Below are positions 1 through 7,601 of a stretch of DNA of 13,242 bases, in pieces (within the stretch, counting starts at the first letter, position 1; every line of letters starts with the position of its first letter). Position numbers and translations under genes: made by a program. The DNA is taken from the NCBI GenBank assembly GCA_016935035.1, contig JAFGRR010000582.1, positions 1 through 13,242 of the forward strand. Direction: 5' to 3'. Origin of the DNA: Phycisphaerae bacterium (lineage in GTDB: Bacteria; Planctomycetota; Phycisphaerae; UBA1845; Fen-1342). The notes under the pieces were generated by a model. The model was not told where the DNA came from, made no database searches, and saw nothing but the letters and a program-made list of their open reading frames with translations.

Positions 1-815
1 CGTGCCAGGCCGAAGTCAGCAAGCTTGACCAAAGGCGACGAAGCGCCGGGGCGATGGAGCGACGAAGGGGCACAATCCGGAGGCTTCTCAGTCGCGGTCT
101 CTTGCAGCAAGATATTCGCCGCCTTCACGTCACGATGAATCAGCCCCGCCGCGTGGGCCGCCCCGAGCGCCAGCAGCAATTGCCGGAAGATGTGCCGAGC
201 CGTGTCGGCGTCGAGCGGCCCGCGCTTGCGGATCAAGTCCGCCAGCGAGCGACCAGCGACGTACTCCATCACGATATAGGGTGAGCGCCCGTCGAGAACG
301 ACGGCGTGGATCGCCACGATGTTCGGATGCTGCAACTTCGCCGCCGCCTGGGCCTCACGCTCAAACCGACGCAGCGCCGTTGCGTCCGTCACCAACTCCG
401 GCCGCAGCAGCTTCAGCGCCACCGTGCGTCGCAGCGCCGGCTCATACGCCTTCAGCACGATTCCCATTCCGCCCCGACCCACATAGCTCAGGATCTTGTA
501 CTGCCCCAGCTCCGCGAGATACGCGCGGTCTGACGACGGATTGAGCAACCCCTGGTCAATCAACCTCGCAATCTGCTCGCCGGGCGGCTCAATTTCGCGC
601 AGTGTCGCGAGATGCTCGCGCAGCTCGTCCGCCAGATCCGGATGTCGCGCCAACACATCATCCGCGGCAACATGCTCGCCGCGTCCTCGCCGGTCCAGAA
701 AGTCGTTGAGAATCGCCCCGATCCGCCCGTCGCGCGTATCACCGCCCTCGTCCGCCCCGGCGGATACGAGACGTGACAACTGCCCGGCCAGTTTGGTCTC
801 GCGCACCTCGGCCAT
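1..815 (-). CDS. Ser/Thr protein kinase, N-terminal part (cut by left window edge)
   Basis: This is a Hanks-type kinase that transfers phosphate from ATP to Ser/Thr of unknown protein targets. About 271 residues are visible before the edge. Residues 1-100 are a hydrophilic extension with a helical stretch typical of planctomycete kinases. The kinase fold then begins: glycine loop GRGGMGIV (113-120), ATP lysine in VALKLL (K135), probable helix-C Glu E154, catalytic loop HRDVKAAN (227-234) and metal-binding DFG (267-269). All key residues are present, so it should be active. Between the catalytic loop and DFG there are roughly 15-18 more residues than usual, rich in Pro and Ser. The C-lobe and any sensor or transmembrane domain lie outside the window. 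ATG 815 is chosen because an in-frame TAA lies 18 bases upstream and no other start falls between. Family is certain; substrate is unknown. Confidence 0.93.
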   Translation of the reverse strand, partial: MAEVRETKLAGQLSRLVSAGADEGGDTRDGRIGAILNDFLDRRGRGEHVAADDVLARHPDLADELREHLATLREIEPPGEQIARLIDQGLLNPSSDRAYLAELGQYKILSYVGRGGMGIVLKAYEPALRRTVALKLLRPELVTDATALRRFEREAQAAAKLQHPNIVAIHAVVLDGRSPYIVMEYVAGRSLADLIRKRGPLDADTARHIFRQLLLALGAAHAAGLIHRDVKAANILLQETATEKPPDCAPSSLHRPGASSPLVKLADFGLA

Positions 816-830
816 GGAGACCCCGTGAGA

Positions 831-887
831 ACGTTACTCCGATCACCACCAGTGTCAATTCTAACAGACTACCCCCACATTTCCCAA
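831..887 (-). promoter_or_regulatory. Candidate promoters of the kinase gene
   Basis: Two sigma70-like promoters can be read on the minus strand upstream of the kinase ATG. One has a perfect -35 TTGACA (858-853), a 16-base spacer and a weak -10 TAACGT (836-831). The other has TTGGGA (887-882), an 18-base spacer and a good -10 TAGAAT (863-858). They overlap at base 858. The first would give a leader of only about 10 bases, the second about 35. This is motif reading only, and planctomycete promoters are poorly characterised. Confidence 0.4.
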
Positions 888-904
888 ACGTCTTGATCAT
901 CTCC

Positions 905-924
905 GGGACAGACACCTATCTGTC
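905..924. repeat. Short REP-like inverted repeat
   Basis: The motif GGGACAGACACC (905-916) overlaps a small hairpin in which GACAGA (907-912) pairs with TCTGTC (919-924) around a six-base loop. Its reverse complement GGTGTCTGTCCC resembles the core of dispersed REP-type palindromes found in many bacterial genomes. Only one copy is present here, so the dispersed nature is an inference. Confidence 0.35.
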
Positions 925-931
925 GCGTCTC

Positions 932-1002
932 CGTGCCTGACGTTTTCTACTGTAACCCTCTCCCCTGGCAAAAAAGGAGCGTCAGGCACGAAGGCCTGAC
1001 GC
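932..1002. repeat. Cluster of three CGTCAGGC/GCCTGACG arms
   Basis: CGTGCCTGACG (932-942) is the perfect reverse complement of CGTCAGGCACG (980-990). The latter also overlaps GCGTCAGGC (979-987), which pairs perfectly with GCCTGACGC (994-1002). The middle arm can therefore pair left (11 bp, 37-base loop) or right (9 bp, 6-base loop), but not both. The right-hand hairpin is the clpX terminator described separately. The left arm may be a remnant of a duplicated repeat or part of an alternative RNA fold. Confidence 0.6.
970..1002 (-). terminator. Rho-independent terminator of clpX
   Basis: Read on the minus strand, a perfect 9-bp GC-rich stem (GCGTCAGGC with GCCTGACGC, 1002-979) encloses the six-base loop CTTCGT. 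It is followed by TCC and then six T (975-970). The stem begins 39 bases past the clpX stop codon. Stem, loop and U-tract fit an intrinsic terminator that separates clpX from the kinase gene. Confidence 0.82.
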
Positions 1003-1041
1003 TACATGGCTGCTTGAATTGGGTGGGAAGCGTTGTCGGTC

Positions 1042-2328
<1,287 letters not shown>

Positions 2329-2526
2329 TCACAATCCTCATCACTACCGCCGCCAACTCCACTCGCCGGCAGCCACTGATCTTTTCGACCCCGCATCCCA
2401 CTGGACCTAACTTGATTTTACCAAGACGCGCGCCTGATTTGGAGCGACTGTCTGGATTGTAGCGCGTGGCTACCTCTTACATGCGTCAAATCGCCGCCTG
2501 ACGCCGATTCCGCCGTGTTTTGCGCG

Positions 2527-2826
2527 TCAGTCTTGCTCGGTGCGAGGACCGGCATCGTCGAACGGATCGTCCCGACTTTCTCTAGGTGTTGCCGGCGCCA
2601 GGATGCGCCCGATCAGACCGGCCCGCATGGCCTCGAACTCGATCTCGCTGATCTCACCACGCTCCCGCATCTCACGCAGATCCTGGAGCGTGAACGGTTC
2701 GGCTACCTGATCAGCCCGTGCCCATTGCTGAATCCGCCGCGCCAGGGCCAGCCCGACCACGGCCACAACCACGAACAGCGCCAAAATGATGGTCCAGAGC
2801 ACCAGATCAGCCGTCGCCGAGGCCAT
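2527..2826 (-). CDS. Small membrane-anchored protein with SHOCT-like C-terminal domain
   Basis: This 99-residue protein has no known specific function. Residues 8-29 form one hydrophobic transmembrane helix, followed by Arg-Arg, which suggests a cytoplasmic C-terminus. Residues 46-73 (FTLQDLREMRERGEIS onward) match the pattern of the SHOCT short C-terminal domain: two amphipathic helices joined by a G-x-I-(S/T)-x-x-E-F turn. These domains often mediate oligomerisation. The last 25 residues are polar, Asp/Arg-rich and probably disordered. The reading frame opens 7 codons earlier at a TTG (2847), but a perfect ribosome site lies inside that extension and points to ATG 2826. It stands alone between clpX and the SirB1-like gene, with about 200 bases on each side. 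Confidence 0.75.
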   Translation of the reverse strand: MASATADLVLWTIILALFVVVAVVGLALARRIQQWARADQVAEPFTLQDLREMRERGEISEIEFEAMRAGLIGRILAPATPRESRDDPFDDAGPRTEQD

Positions 2827-2835
2827 GTCGCGCCG

Positions 2836-2844
2836 CACCTCCTT
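2836..2844 (-). promoter_or_regulatory. Strong Shine-Dalgarno site that fixes the start of the SHOCT protein
   Basis: AAGGAGGTG on the minus strand is an almost perfect anti-16S match. It lies 9 bases upstream of ATG 2826. It falls within the coding region of the longer TTG-start version, so the ATG is the more likely start. Confidence 0.75.
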
Positions 2845-2941
2845 CAATCACCGGCACTAGGTCCTCGGCCGGCCGGAACATACTAACGTGAGAGGGCCAC
2901 ATTGTTTACCGTATTCGCGCATGTAACCTGGATTGCCGGGT

Positions 2942-2980
2942 CGGCCCCCAATCAGAACTCCGGACGCAAGTCCGGGGCCG
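2942..2980 (-). terminator. Hairpin after the SirB1-like gene, possible terminator
   Basis: CCGGAC (2960-2965) pairs with GTCCGG (2970-2975) around a four-base loop, and two more pairs (one G-U) extend the stem. A second pairing, CGGCCCC (2942-2948) with GGGGCCG (2974-2980), can form in the same segment. It lies 67 bases past the SirB1-like stop on the minus strand. There is no proper T-run after it, so intrinsic termination is uncertain; it could be a Rho-linked or 3'-stabilising structure. Confidence 0.4.
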
Positions 2981-3046
2981 TCGTTAGCACAGCGCGGCAG
3001 GCCACCGACGCGCCTGTGCCGTCCCCTACAGATCTGCTTCCGTTGG

Positions 3047-3922
3047 CTAGTTCAACGCTGAGATGGCGGCTTCGAGCCGCTGGAGGCTGTGGCGCACCAG
3101 GGCGGTCTGGTCGCCGTCCGGAATCCGTTCGAGGTATACCGCCAGGTGTGCGTACGCCGACCGCATGTTCCCCAGATGAGCATGCAGCCCGGCCAACTCG
3201 CAGAGATACTGGCCGTTGTGCGGCTCGACCGCCGCCAACCGGCGCAGGATGTTCGCCAGTTGTGACCACTCGCCGCGCATCATGTAGATCGTGCGCAGGT
3301 TGTTGAGCACGCGCGAAAGCACGGCGCGCGTGTCGATGGGCGCCAGGTGCTCGGCACGGAGCTTGGCCTTCTGGCCCAACTGCTCCTTCAGCAATTTACG
3401 ACAGTCAGTGAGCGAGAGTGAACCACCGTCGTCATACGGGTCGGCAATAACGAGTCGCTCCGGATCATCGAAACGCACTAGTACGCGCCCCGGGAAGTTC
3501 ACGCCGGTGACTGGCCACTTCAGTCGTCGCGCCACTTCGAGCCAGACCACGGCGAGGCTGATCGGAATTCCGACGCCGCGATCGAGTACGCGATTGACGT
3601 ACGAGTTTTCGGGATCGTAAAAGTCGCCGTCAACTCCGACGAAGTTGTTCTCGTCCACGAGCACTTCGCGCATGACCTCGTAGCGCTGAATCGAATCAAG
3701 CCCGGGTCGTCGCGCCGCGATGGCGTCGGCCAGCGCGTCGAGACGACCGAGATAAGCGGGTATGTCGATGTAGGGATAGACGTCGCGCGCTATGTGCAAC
3801 GACGCACAATCCAGGCGAATGTGCTTCGTGTCGAGTTCCATCAACGAATCGAATGGGTGTTGCCGCGCGCCCATGCCATGGTCCCAAGCAGTGCTTCTCT
3901 CTTCCGTTGCGAACTCAATCAT
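3047..3922 (-). CDS. SirB1-family transglutaminase-like protein with helical repeat tail
   Basis: A 291-residue cytoplasmic protein with no signal peptide. Residues about 30-165 match the SirB1/Transglut_core2 domain, with the hallmark SYVNRVLDRGVGIPISLAVV (107-126), then the FPG segment (143-145) and DP (161-162). Residues about 195-285 form paired helices resembling a TPR, as in other family members. The usual motif is PGHFLVR; here it reads PGRVLVR, so Arg146 sits where most relatives carry His. The position equivalent to a transglutaminase Cys lies in ISL and is Ser. It is therefore probably not a classical transglutaminase; the family's biochemical role is unclear. ATG 3922 lacks an obvious ribosome site. 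The Met codons at residue 17 (preceded by GGGA) and residue 28 are alternative starts that would leave the domain intact. It is divergent from the HEAT-repeat gene. Confidence 0.85.
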   Translation of the reverse strand: MIEFATEERSTAWDHGMGARQHPFDSLMELDTKHIRLDCASLHIARDVYPYIDIPAYLGRLDALADAIAARRPGLDSIQRYEVMREVLVDENNFVGVDGDFYDPENSYVNRVLDRGVGIPISLAVVWLEVARRLKWPVTGVNFPGRVLVRFDDPERLVIADPYDDGGSLSLTDCRKLLKEQLGQKAKLRAEHLAPIDTRAVLSRVLNNLRTIYMMRGEWSQLANILRRLAAVEPHNGQYLCELAGLHAHLGNMRSAYAHLAVYLERIPDGDQTALVRHSLQRLEAAISALN

Positions 3923-3995
3923 ACACTAGTTGCAGCCTTGTAAACGCGCGAAAAATCATAAGGAGTGTTTATCAGACGGGCCTTGTTTTCAGGCG

Positions 3996-4001
3996 TATAA
4001 T
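3996..4001 (+). promoter_or_regulatory. Perfect -10 box (TATAAT) of the HEAT-repeat gene
   Basis: TATAAT ends 7 bases before ATG 4009, so transcription would begin at or next to the start codon and give a leaderless mRNA. No good -35 lies 16-18 bases upstream. An ATG at 4000 overlaps the box itself and would not be transcribed from this promoter. On the opposite strand the same spacer holds a TATGAT at 3960-3955, a possible -10 for the SirB1-like gene. Confidence 0.5.
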
Positions 4002-4008
4002 GCGCGGC

Positions 4009-4617
4009 ATGTCAACAACAGCACGGCAAGCGCGCACGCACAAGTGGCGCAACTGCATTCCGCTGATGATGATCGTGGTGACTGCCGGCGCCTGCGTCGC
4101 GGCCCTGCTGTTTCGCGATCATCTCTATGCACGTATCTGTGCGTATCGAATCGCGCGAGCTGACACGGTCGTCGCGCGGGTCAGTGGCTTGACCGCGTTG
4201 TGTGATCTCGGCGACGCCGCCCGCGGCGGGATCAGGGCGCTAACGCGCAGCGACGATCAGGACTTACGCCTGCTGGGTGTTATCGCGCTTCAGCAGATGA
4301 ATGCCGACTGGTGCCGGCGGGATTTGCGCGAGATGCTTGCCGATCCAAGTGGCAGCGTGCGAGAGGCCGCCGCCACCGGCCTTGCCCACCACCACGACGA
4401 GGCCGCCCTGCCCGTGCTGCACGACATGGCCGCCTCCGACGATGATGTAACGATCTCGCTATGCGCCGACGCCCTGCGGCAATTGGGAACACCCCGGGCC
4501 CTGGAGGCATTGGCACTGCTCGAGCAGAGCCACCCGAGCCTCGCGTCCCAGCCAGCCATGCCACAGCTCGCCCCCGCAATATTGCCCACGGACGGGCTCA
4601 CCCCCACTGATCCATGA
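4009..4617 (+). CDS. Membrane-anchored HEAT-repeat-like protein
   Basis: A 202-residue protein with a positively charged N-terminus (1-14), one transmembrane helix (about 16-35) and a soluble alpha-helical remainder. Residues about 55-170 consist of repeating helix pairs with Ala/Leu heptads. They carry HEAT-type signatures such as LLGVIALQQM, DPSGSVREAAATGLA and DVTISLCADALRQLG, spaced about 30 residues apart. Such repeats are protein-binding scaffolds; no catalytic motif is seen. The C-terminal 25 residues are Pro-rich. By the positive-inside rule the repeats probably face the periplasm. The frame is open upstream to 3853, but that part overlaps the SirB1-like gene on the other strand. The TATAAT box just upstream supports ATG 4009; ATG 4000 would add only three residues. 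The binding partner cannot be inferred from neighbours. Confidence 0.72.
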   Translation: MSTTARQARTHKWRNCIPLMMIVVTAGACVAALLFRDHLYARICAYRIARADTVVARVSGLTALCDLGDAARGGIRALTRSDDQDLRLLGVIALQQMNADWCRRDLREMLADPSGSVREAAATGLAHHHDEAALPVLHDMAASDDDVTISLCADALRQLGTPRALEALALLEQSHPSLASQPAMPQLAPAILPTDGLTPTDP

Positions 4618-4622
4618 TATCC

Positions 4623-4638
4623 CACGGCAGTAGCCGTG
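4623..4638. terminator. Short hairpin after the HEAT-repeat gene
   Basis: CACGGC (4623-4628) pairs with GCCGTG (4633-4638) around AGTA, 5 bases after the TGA stop. Imperfect ATAT-containing flanks could lengthen the stem. No T-run follows, so this is at best a weak terminator or 3'-end structure. Confidence 0.35.
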
Positions 4639-4684
4639 CTATATGATGGCGTAAGTGATTCTAGCCGCGTAATCGCCGTTTTTT

Positions 4685-4695
4685 GTGTGGCACAC
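4685..4695. promoter_or_regulatory. Palindrome upstream of the sulfate operon, candidate operator
   Basis: GTGTG, a single G and CACAC form a perfect 11-base palindrome about 60 bases upstream of the sulfate-binding protein ATG. A run of six T precedes it. The position suits a repressor or activator site for the operon, but I recognise no regulator motif and no regulator gene is nearby. Confidence 0.25.
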
Positions 4696-4754
4696 GGCAT
4701 GCACAACTAGCTGCTGTGTCTTGGCAACCGTTAACGGAAACAAAGGAGACGCAG

Positions 4755-5768
4755 ATGAGGCTGGGGCTCTGTCTGTTGGCCGTGCTCACCATCCTGTTCC
4801 TTGCGCCGGCGATGCCGGCGGTCGCCGCCGAGGACGTGAGAATCCTCAACGTCTCGTACGACCCGACGCGCGAGTTGTACGAAGAGTACAACCAGGCATT
4901 CACCAAGTACTGGAAGGAGAAAGCCGGCCAGGACGTCACGGTTCGCCAATCGCACGCGGGCGCCGGCAAGCAGGCCCGCGCGGTCATCGACGGCCTTGAG
5001 GCTGATGTTGTAACGCTCAACGTGGCATACGACCTCGATGCGATGCACGAGAAGGCCCACCTCATTCCGGCCGACTGGCAGAAGCGTCTGCCCAATAACA
5101 GTTGCCCGTACGCCTCCACCATCGTCTTCCTCGTACGCAAGGGCAACCCCAAGAACATCAAGGATTGGGACGATCTCATTAAGCCCGACGTCGGCGTTAT
5201 CACGCCGAATCCCAAGACTTCCGGTGGTGCCCGCTGGAACCACTTGGCCGCCTGGGCCTACGCCTCCCGGAAGTTCGATAAGGACGAAGCCAAAGTCCTG
5301 GACTTCATGAGGAAGCTCTATGCGAACGTGCCGGTGCTCGACACCGGGGCCCGGGGATCAACCAACACGTTCGTGCAGCGTCGCATCGGCGACGTATTTC
5401 TGGCCTGGGAAAACGAGGCCTTGCTGGTAACAGAACGGCTGGCTCCGGGCGAGTTTGAGATCGTCGTCCCGTCGATAAGCATTCTGGCCGAGCCGCCTGT
5501 CACCATCATCGACAAAGTCGTGGACAAGCGCGGCACGCGTAAGGTAGCGACGGCTTATCTGGAGTACTTGTATTCGGACGTTGGGCAGGAGATCATCGCC
5601 AAGCACCACTACCGCCCGAGTCTGCCGGAGATCGCCAAGAAGTACGCCGGCCGCTACCCAGAAGTGACCATGATCACTGTGGATGACGAGTTGTTTGGAG
5701 GCTGGCAAAAGGCGCACGCCAAGCACTTTACGGAGGGTGGAGTTTTCGACCAGATTTTCAGGCCATAG
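4755..5768 (+). CDS. sbp: Sulfate ABC transporter, periplasmic sulfate-binding protein
   Basis: Captures sulfate (possibly thiosulfate) outside the inner membrane and delivers it to CysT/CysW. The protein has 337 residues, close to the E. coli Sbp length. Residues 1-25 are a classic signal peptide with probable cleavage after AVAA, before EDVRI. Hallmarks are NVSYDPTRELY at the mature N-terminus, the QS in VRQSHAGAG, the AYDLD segment and the sulfate-binding signature NPKTSGGAR (152-160), which matches the PROSITE pattern. No lipobox is seen. ATG 4755 is chosen because AAAGGAGA lies about 6-7 bases upstream and the signal peptide starts there; the frame is open further upstream to a GTG at 4683, but that would bury the signal peptide. 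It is the first gene of the sulfate operon, 18 bases before cysT. Sbp and the thiosulfate-binding CysP are paralogues and cannot be told apart with certainty. Confidence 0.95.
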   Translation: MRLGLCLLAVLTILFLAPAMPAVAAEDVRILNVSYDPTRELYEEYNQAFTKYWKEKAGQDVTVRQSHAGAGKQARAVIDGLEADVVTLNVAYDLDAMHEKAHLIPADWQKRLPNNSCPYASTIVFLVRKGNPKNIKDWDDLIKPDVGVITPNPKTSGGARWNHLAAWAYASRKFDKDEAKVLDFMRKLYANVPVLDTGARGSTNTFVQRRIGDVFLAWENEALLVTERLAPGEFEIVVPSISILAEPPVTIIDKVVDKRGTRKVATAYLEYLYSDVGQEIIAKHHYRPSLPEIAKKYAGRYPEVTMITVDDELFGGWQKAHAKHFTEGGVFDQIFRP

Positions 5769-5786
5769 GCGCCGGGAGACGAATAA

Positions 5787-6623
5787 GTGAAGCTCTCACG
5801 CTCGGGGCATCGCCCCGTCATCCCGGGCTTTCGGATCGCGATGGGCTTCGCGGTCCTGTACATGAGCCTGCTCATGCTGATTCCGCTCTCGATGCTGGCG
5901 CTGCGCGCCGGTCAGTCGAGTTGGGATGAGCTTTGGGCGACATTTACGTCGGCGCGCACGCTGGCCGCGTATCGGCTGAGCCTCGGAGGAGCGCTCATCG
6001 CGGCCACCGTTAACACCGTATTCGGCCTCATCATCGCCTGGGTGCTGGTCCGGTATCGCTTCCCGGGACGGCGACTGCTCGACACCCTTGTCGACCTGCC
6101 GTTCGCCCTGCCAACCGCCGTCGCCGGAATTTCGCTGACCGCGATCTATGCACCAAACGGCATCCTCGGCGGCCTGCTCGAAAAGGGCGGCATCCAGGCA
6201 GCCTATAGCCCGCTCGGGATCGTTATCGCGATGACGTTCGTCAGCCTGCCGTTCGTCATTCGCACCACGCAGCCGGTACTTCAGGATATCGACCAGGAAA
6301 TCGAGGAGGCAGCGGCCACGCTCGGGGCCAGCCGTTGGCAGGCCTTTCGCCGCGTGATCTTCCCCTCGATCATGCCGGCCGTCATCGCCGGGTTCGCCAT
6401 GGCGTTTGCACGGGCCGTGGGCGAATACGGCTCGGTGGTCTTCATCTCGGGCAACATGCCCGGTCGCACCGAGATCGTGCCCTTGCTGATCGTGACCAGA
6501 CTGGAGGAGTACAACTACGCGGGCGCCACGTCGGTGGCGCTGGCTCTGCTCATTCTGTCCTTTGTGATGCTGCTCGTAATTAACCTGCTTCAGGCCTGGG
6601 CCCGACGCAGCGCGCCGGTGTAG
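5787..6623 (+). CDS. cysT: Sulfate ABC transporter permease CysT
   Basis: One of the two inner-membrane channel subunits of the sulfate importer. The 278-residue length is typical. About six transmembrane helices are seen, the first at residues 18-40. The family segment DLPFALPTAVAGI is present, and the cytoplasmic EAA loop (E174-A175-A176, G180, then FPSIMPAVIAG), which docks into CysA, is intact. GEYGSVVFISGNMP is characteristic of CysT/CysU. The start is GTG 5787, preceded by GGGAG about 10 bases upstream. It lies 18 bases after the binding-protein gene and 51 bases before cysW. Confidence 0.95.
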   Translation: MKLSRSGHRPVIPGFRIAMGFAVLYMSLLMLIPLSMLALRAGQSSWDELWATFTSARTLAAYRLSLGGALIAATVNTVFGLIIAWVLVRYRFPGRRLLDTLVDLPFALPTAVAGISLTAIYAPNGILGGLLEKGGIQAAYSPLGIVIAMTFVSLPFVIRTTQPVLQDIDQEIEEAAATLGASRWQAFRRVIFPSIMPAVIAGFAMAFARAVGEYGSVVFISGNMPGRTEIVPLLIVTRLEEYNYAGATSVALALLILSFVMLLVINLLQAWARRSAPV

Positions 6624-6674
6624 TAGTTCCGGCATCGACAGCCATATTGAGCCACGCTGGCTGAAAGAGAGACG

Positions 6675-7601
6675 ATGGCCGCGATTGTGACCAACGCCAA
6701 ACTCGCCCACGCGGCGCCACGCACAGCCGTGCGGCACTCATCGGCCATTGTTCGGTGGCTGTTGGTTCTGACGGCGGTGGCGTTTCTGGGGCTGATGCTG
6801 ATTCTCCCGCTCGTGATCGTCTTCTACAGCGCACTCGAAAAGGGCTGGCAGACCGCGTGGGCAGCGCTGACGCATCCCGACGCCCTGGCTGCCATTCGCC
6901 TGACGGCCCTGACAGTTGCAATCGCCGTGCCGGTAAACGTGATATTCGGGATCGCCGCCGCCTGGGCGATCACGAAATTCCGCGTCCGCTGCAAGAGCCT
7001 GCTGATCACGCTGATTGATCTGCCGTTCAGCATTTCGCCGGTGATCGCCGGCATGATCTTCGTGCTGCTGTTCGGGGCGCAGGGTCTGCTGGGGCCGTGG
7101 CTGAGTGCGCACGATATCAAGATCATCTTCGCCTGGCCGGGCATCGCGCTGGCAACGATGTTCGTCACGCTGCCGTTCGTGGCACGCGAGCTGATCCCGC
7201 TGATGCAGGCCCAGGGCTGCGACGACGAGGAAGCCGCCATCAGCCTCGGTGCCAACGGCTGGCAGACGTTCTTCCGCGTGACATTGCCGAACATCAAGTG
7301 GGGGCTGGCGTATGGCACGATCCTCTGCACGGCCCGCGCGCTGGGCGAGTTCGGCGCCGTCTCGGTCGTCTCAGGTCACATTCGCGGCGAAACGAACACT
7401 CTCCCGCTGCACGTCGAGATCCTGTACAACGAGTACCAGTTCGCCGCCGCGTTCAGTGTCGCCGGCCTGCTGGTGGGCATCGCCCTCCTGACCATCATCG
7501 GCCGGAGCTTCATAGAGTGGCGCATGCAGAAGAGCCTGCTCCGCCACGCCAATGGCGGCCCGACGGCATCATCCACCCTTGAACAGGCCGGGAGCGAATA
7601 A
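6675..7601 (+). CDS. cysW: Sulfate ABC transporter permease CysW
   Basis: Second channel subunit, pairing with CysT. It has 308 residues, about 20 more than many homologues because of a basic, non-conserved cytoplasmic N-terminus (1-24) and a polar C-terminal tail. The first membrane helix spans about 27-50. Conserved family segments include AWAITKFRVRCKSLLITLID, DLPFSISPVIAGM and the EAA loop (E186-A187-A188, G192, then LPNIKWGLAYG). The segment GEFGAVSVVSGHIRGETNTL is diagnostic of CysW. AAAGAGAGACG precedes ATG 6675 and can serve as the ribosome site. Its TAA stop shares one base with the ATG of cysA (TAATG), implying translational coupling. Confidence 0.95.
   Translation: MAAIVTNAKLAHAAPRTAVRHSSAIVRWLLVLTAVAFLGLMLILPLVIVFYSALEKGWQTAWAALTHPDALAAIRLTALTVAIAVPVNVIFGIAAAWAITKFRVRCKSLLITLIDLPFSISPVIAGMIFVLLFGAQGLLGPWLSAHDIKIIFAWPGIALATMFVTLPFVARELIPLMQAQGCDDEEAAISLGANGWQTFFRVTLPNIKWGLAYGTILCTARALGEFGAVSVVSGHIRGETNTLPLHVEILYNEYQFAAAFSVAGLLVGIALLTIIGRSFIEWRMQKSLLRHANGGPTASSTLEQAGSE

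Noticed and set aside
2459..2473. Five-bp hairpin (GTAGC/GCTAC) between clpX and the SHOCT gene as a terminator
   Set aside because: The stem is short and there is no T-run on either strand.
3853..4008. Upstream extension of the HEAT-repeat protein
   Set aside because: It overlaps the start of the SirB1-like gene on the other strand, resembles nothing, and would place the TATAAT box inside the coding region.
4683..4754. Upstream GTG extension of the sulfate-binding protein
   Set aside because: It would put 24 residues ahead of a clear signal peptide; the good ribosome site is directly before ATG 4755.
5796..6737. A 313-codon minus-strand frame opposite cysT
   Set aside because: The cysT frame has membrane helices and the EAA motif; the opposite frame is a charged shadow without motifs.
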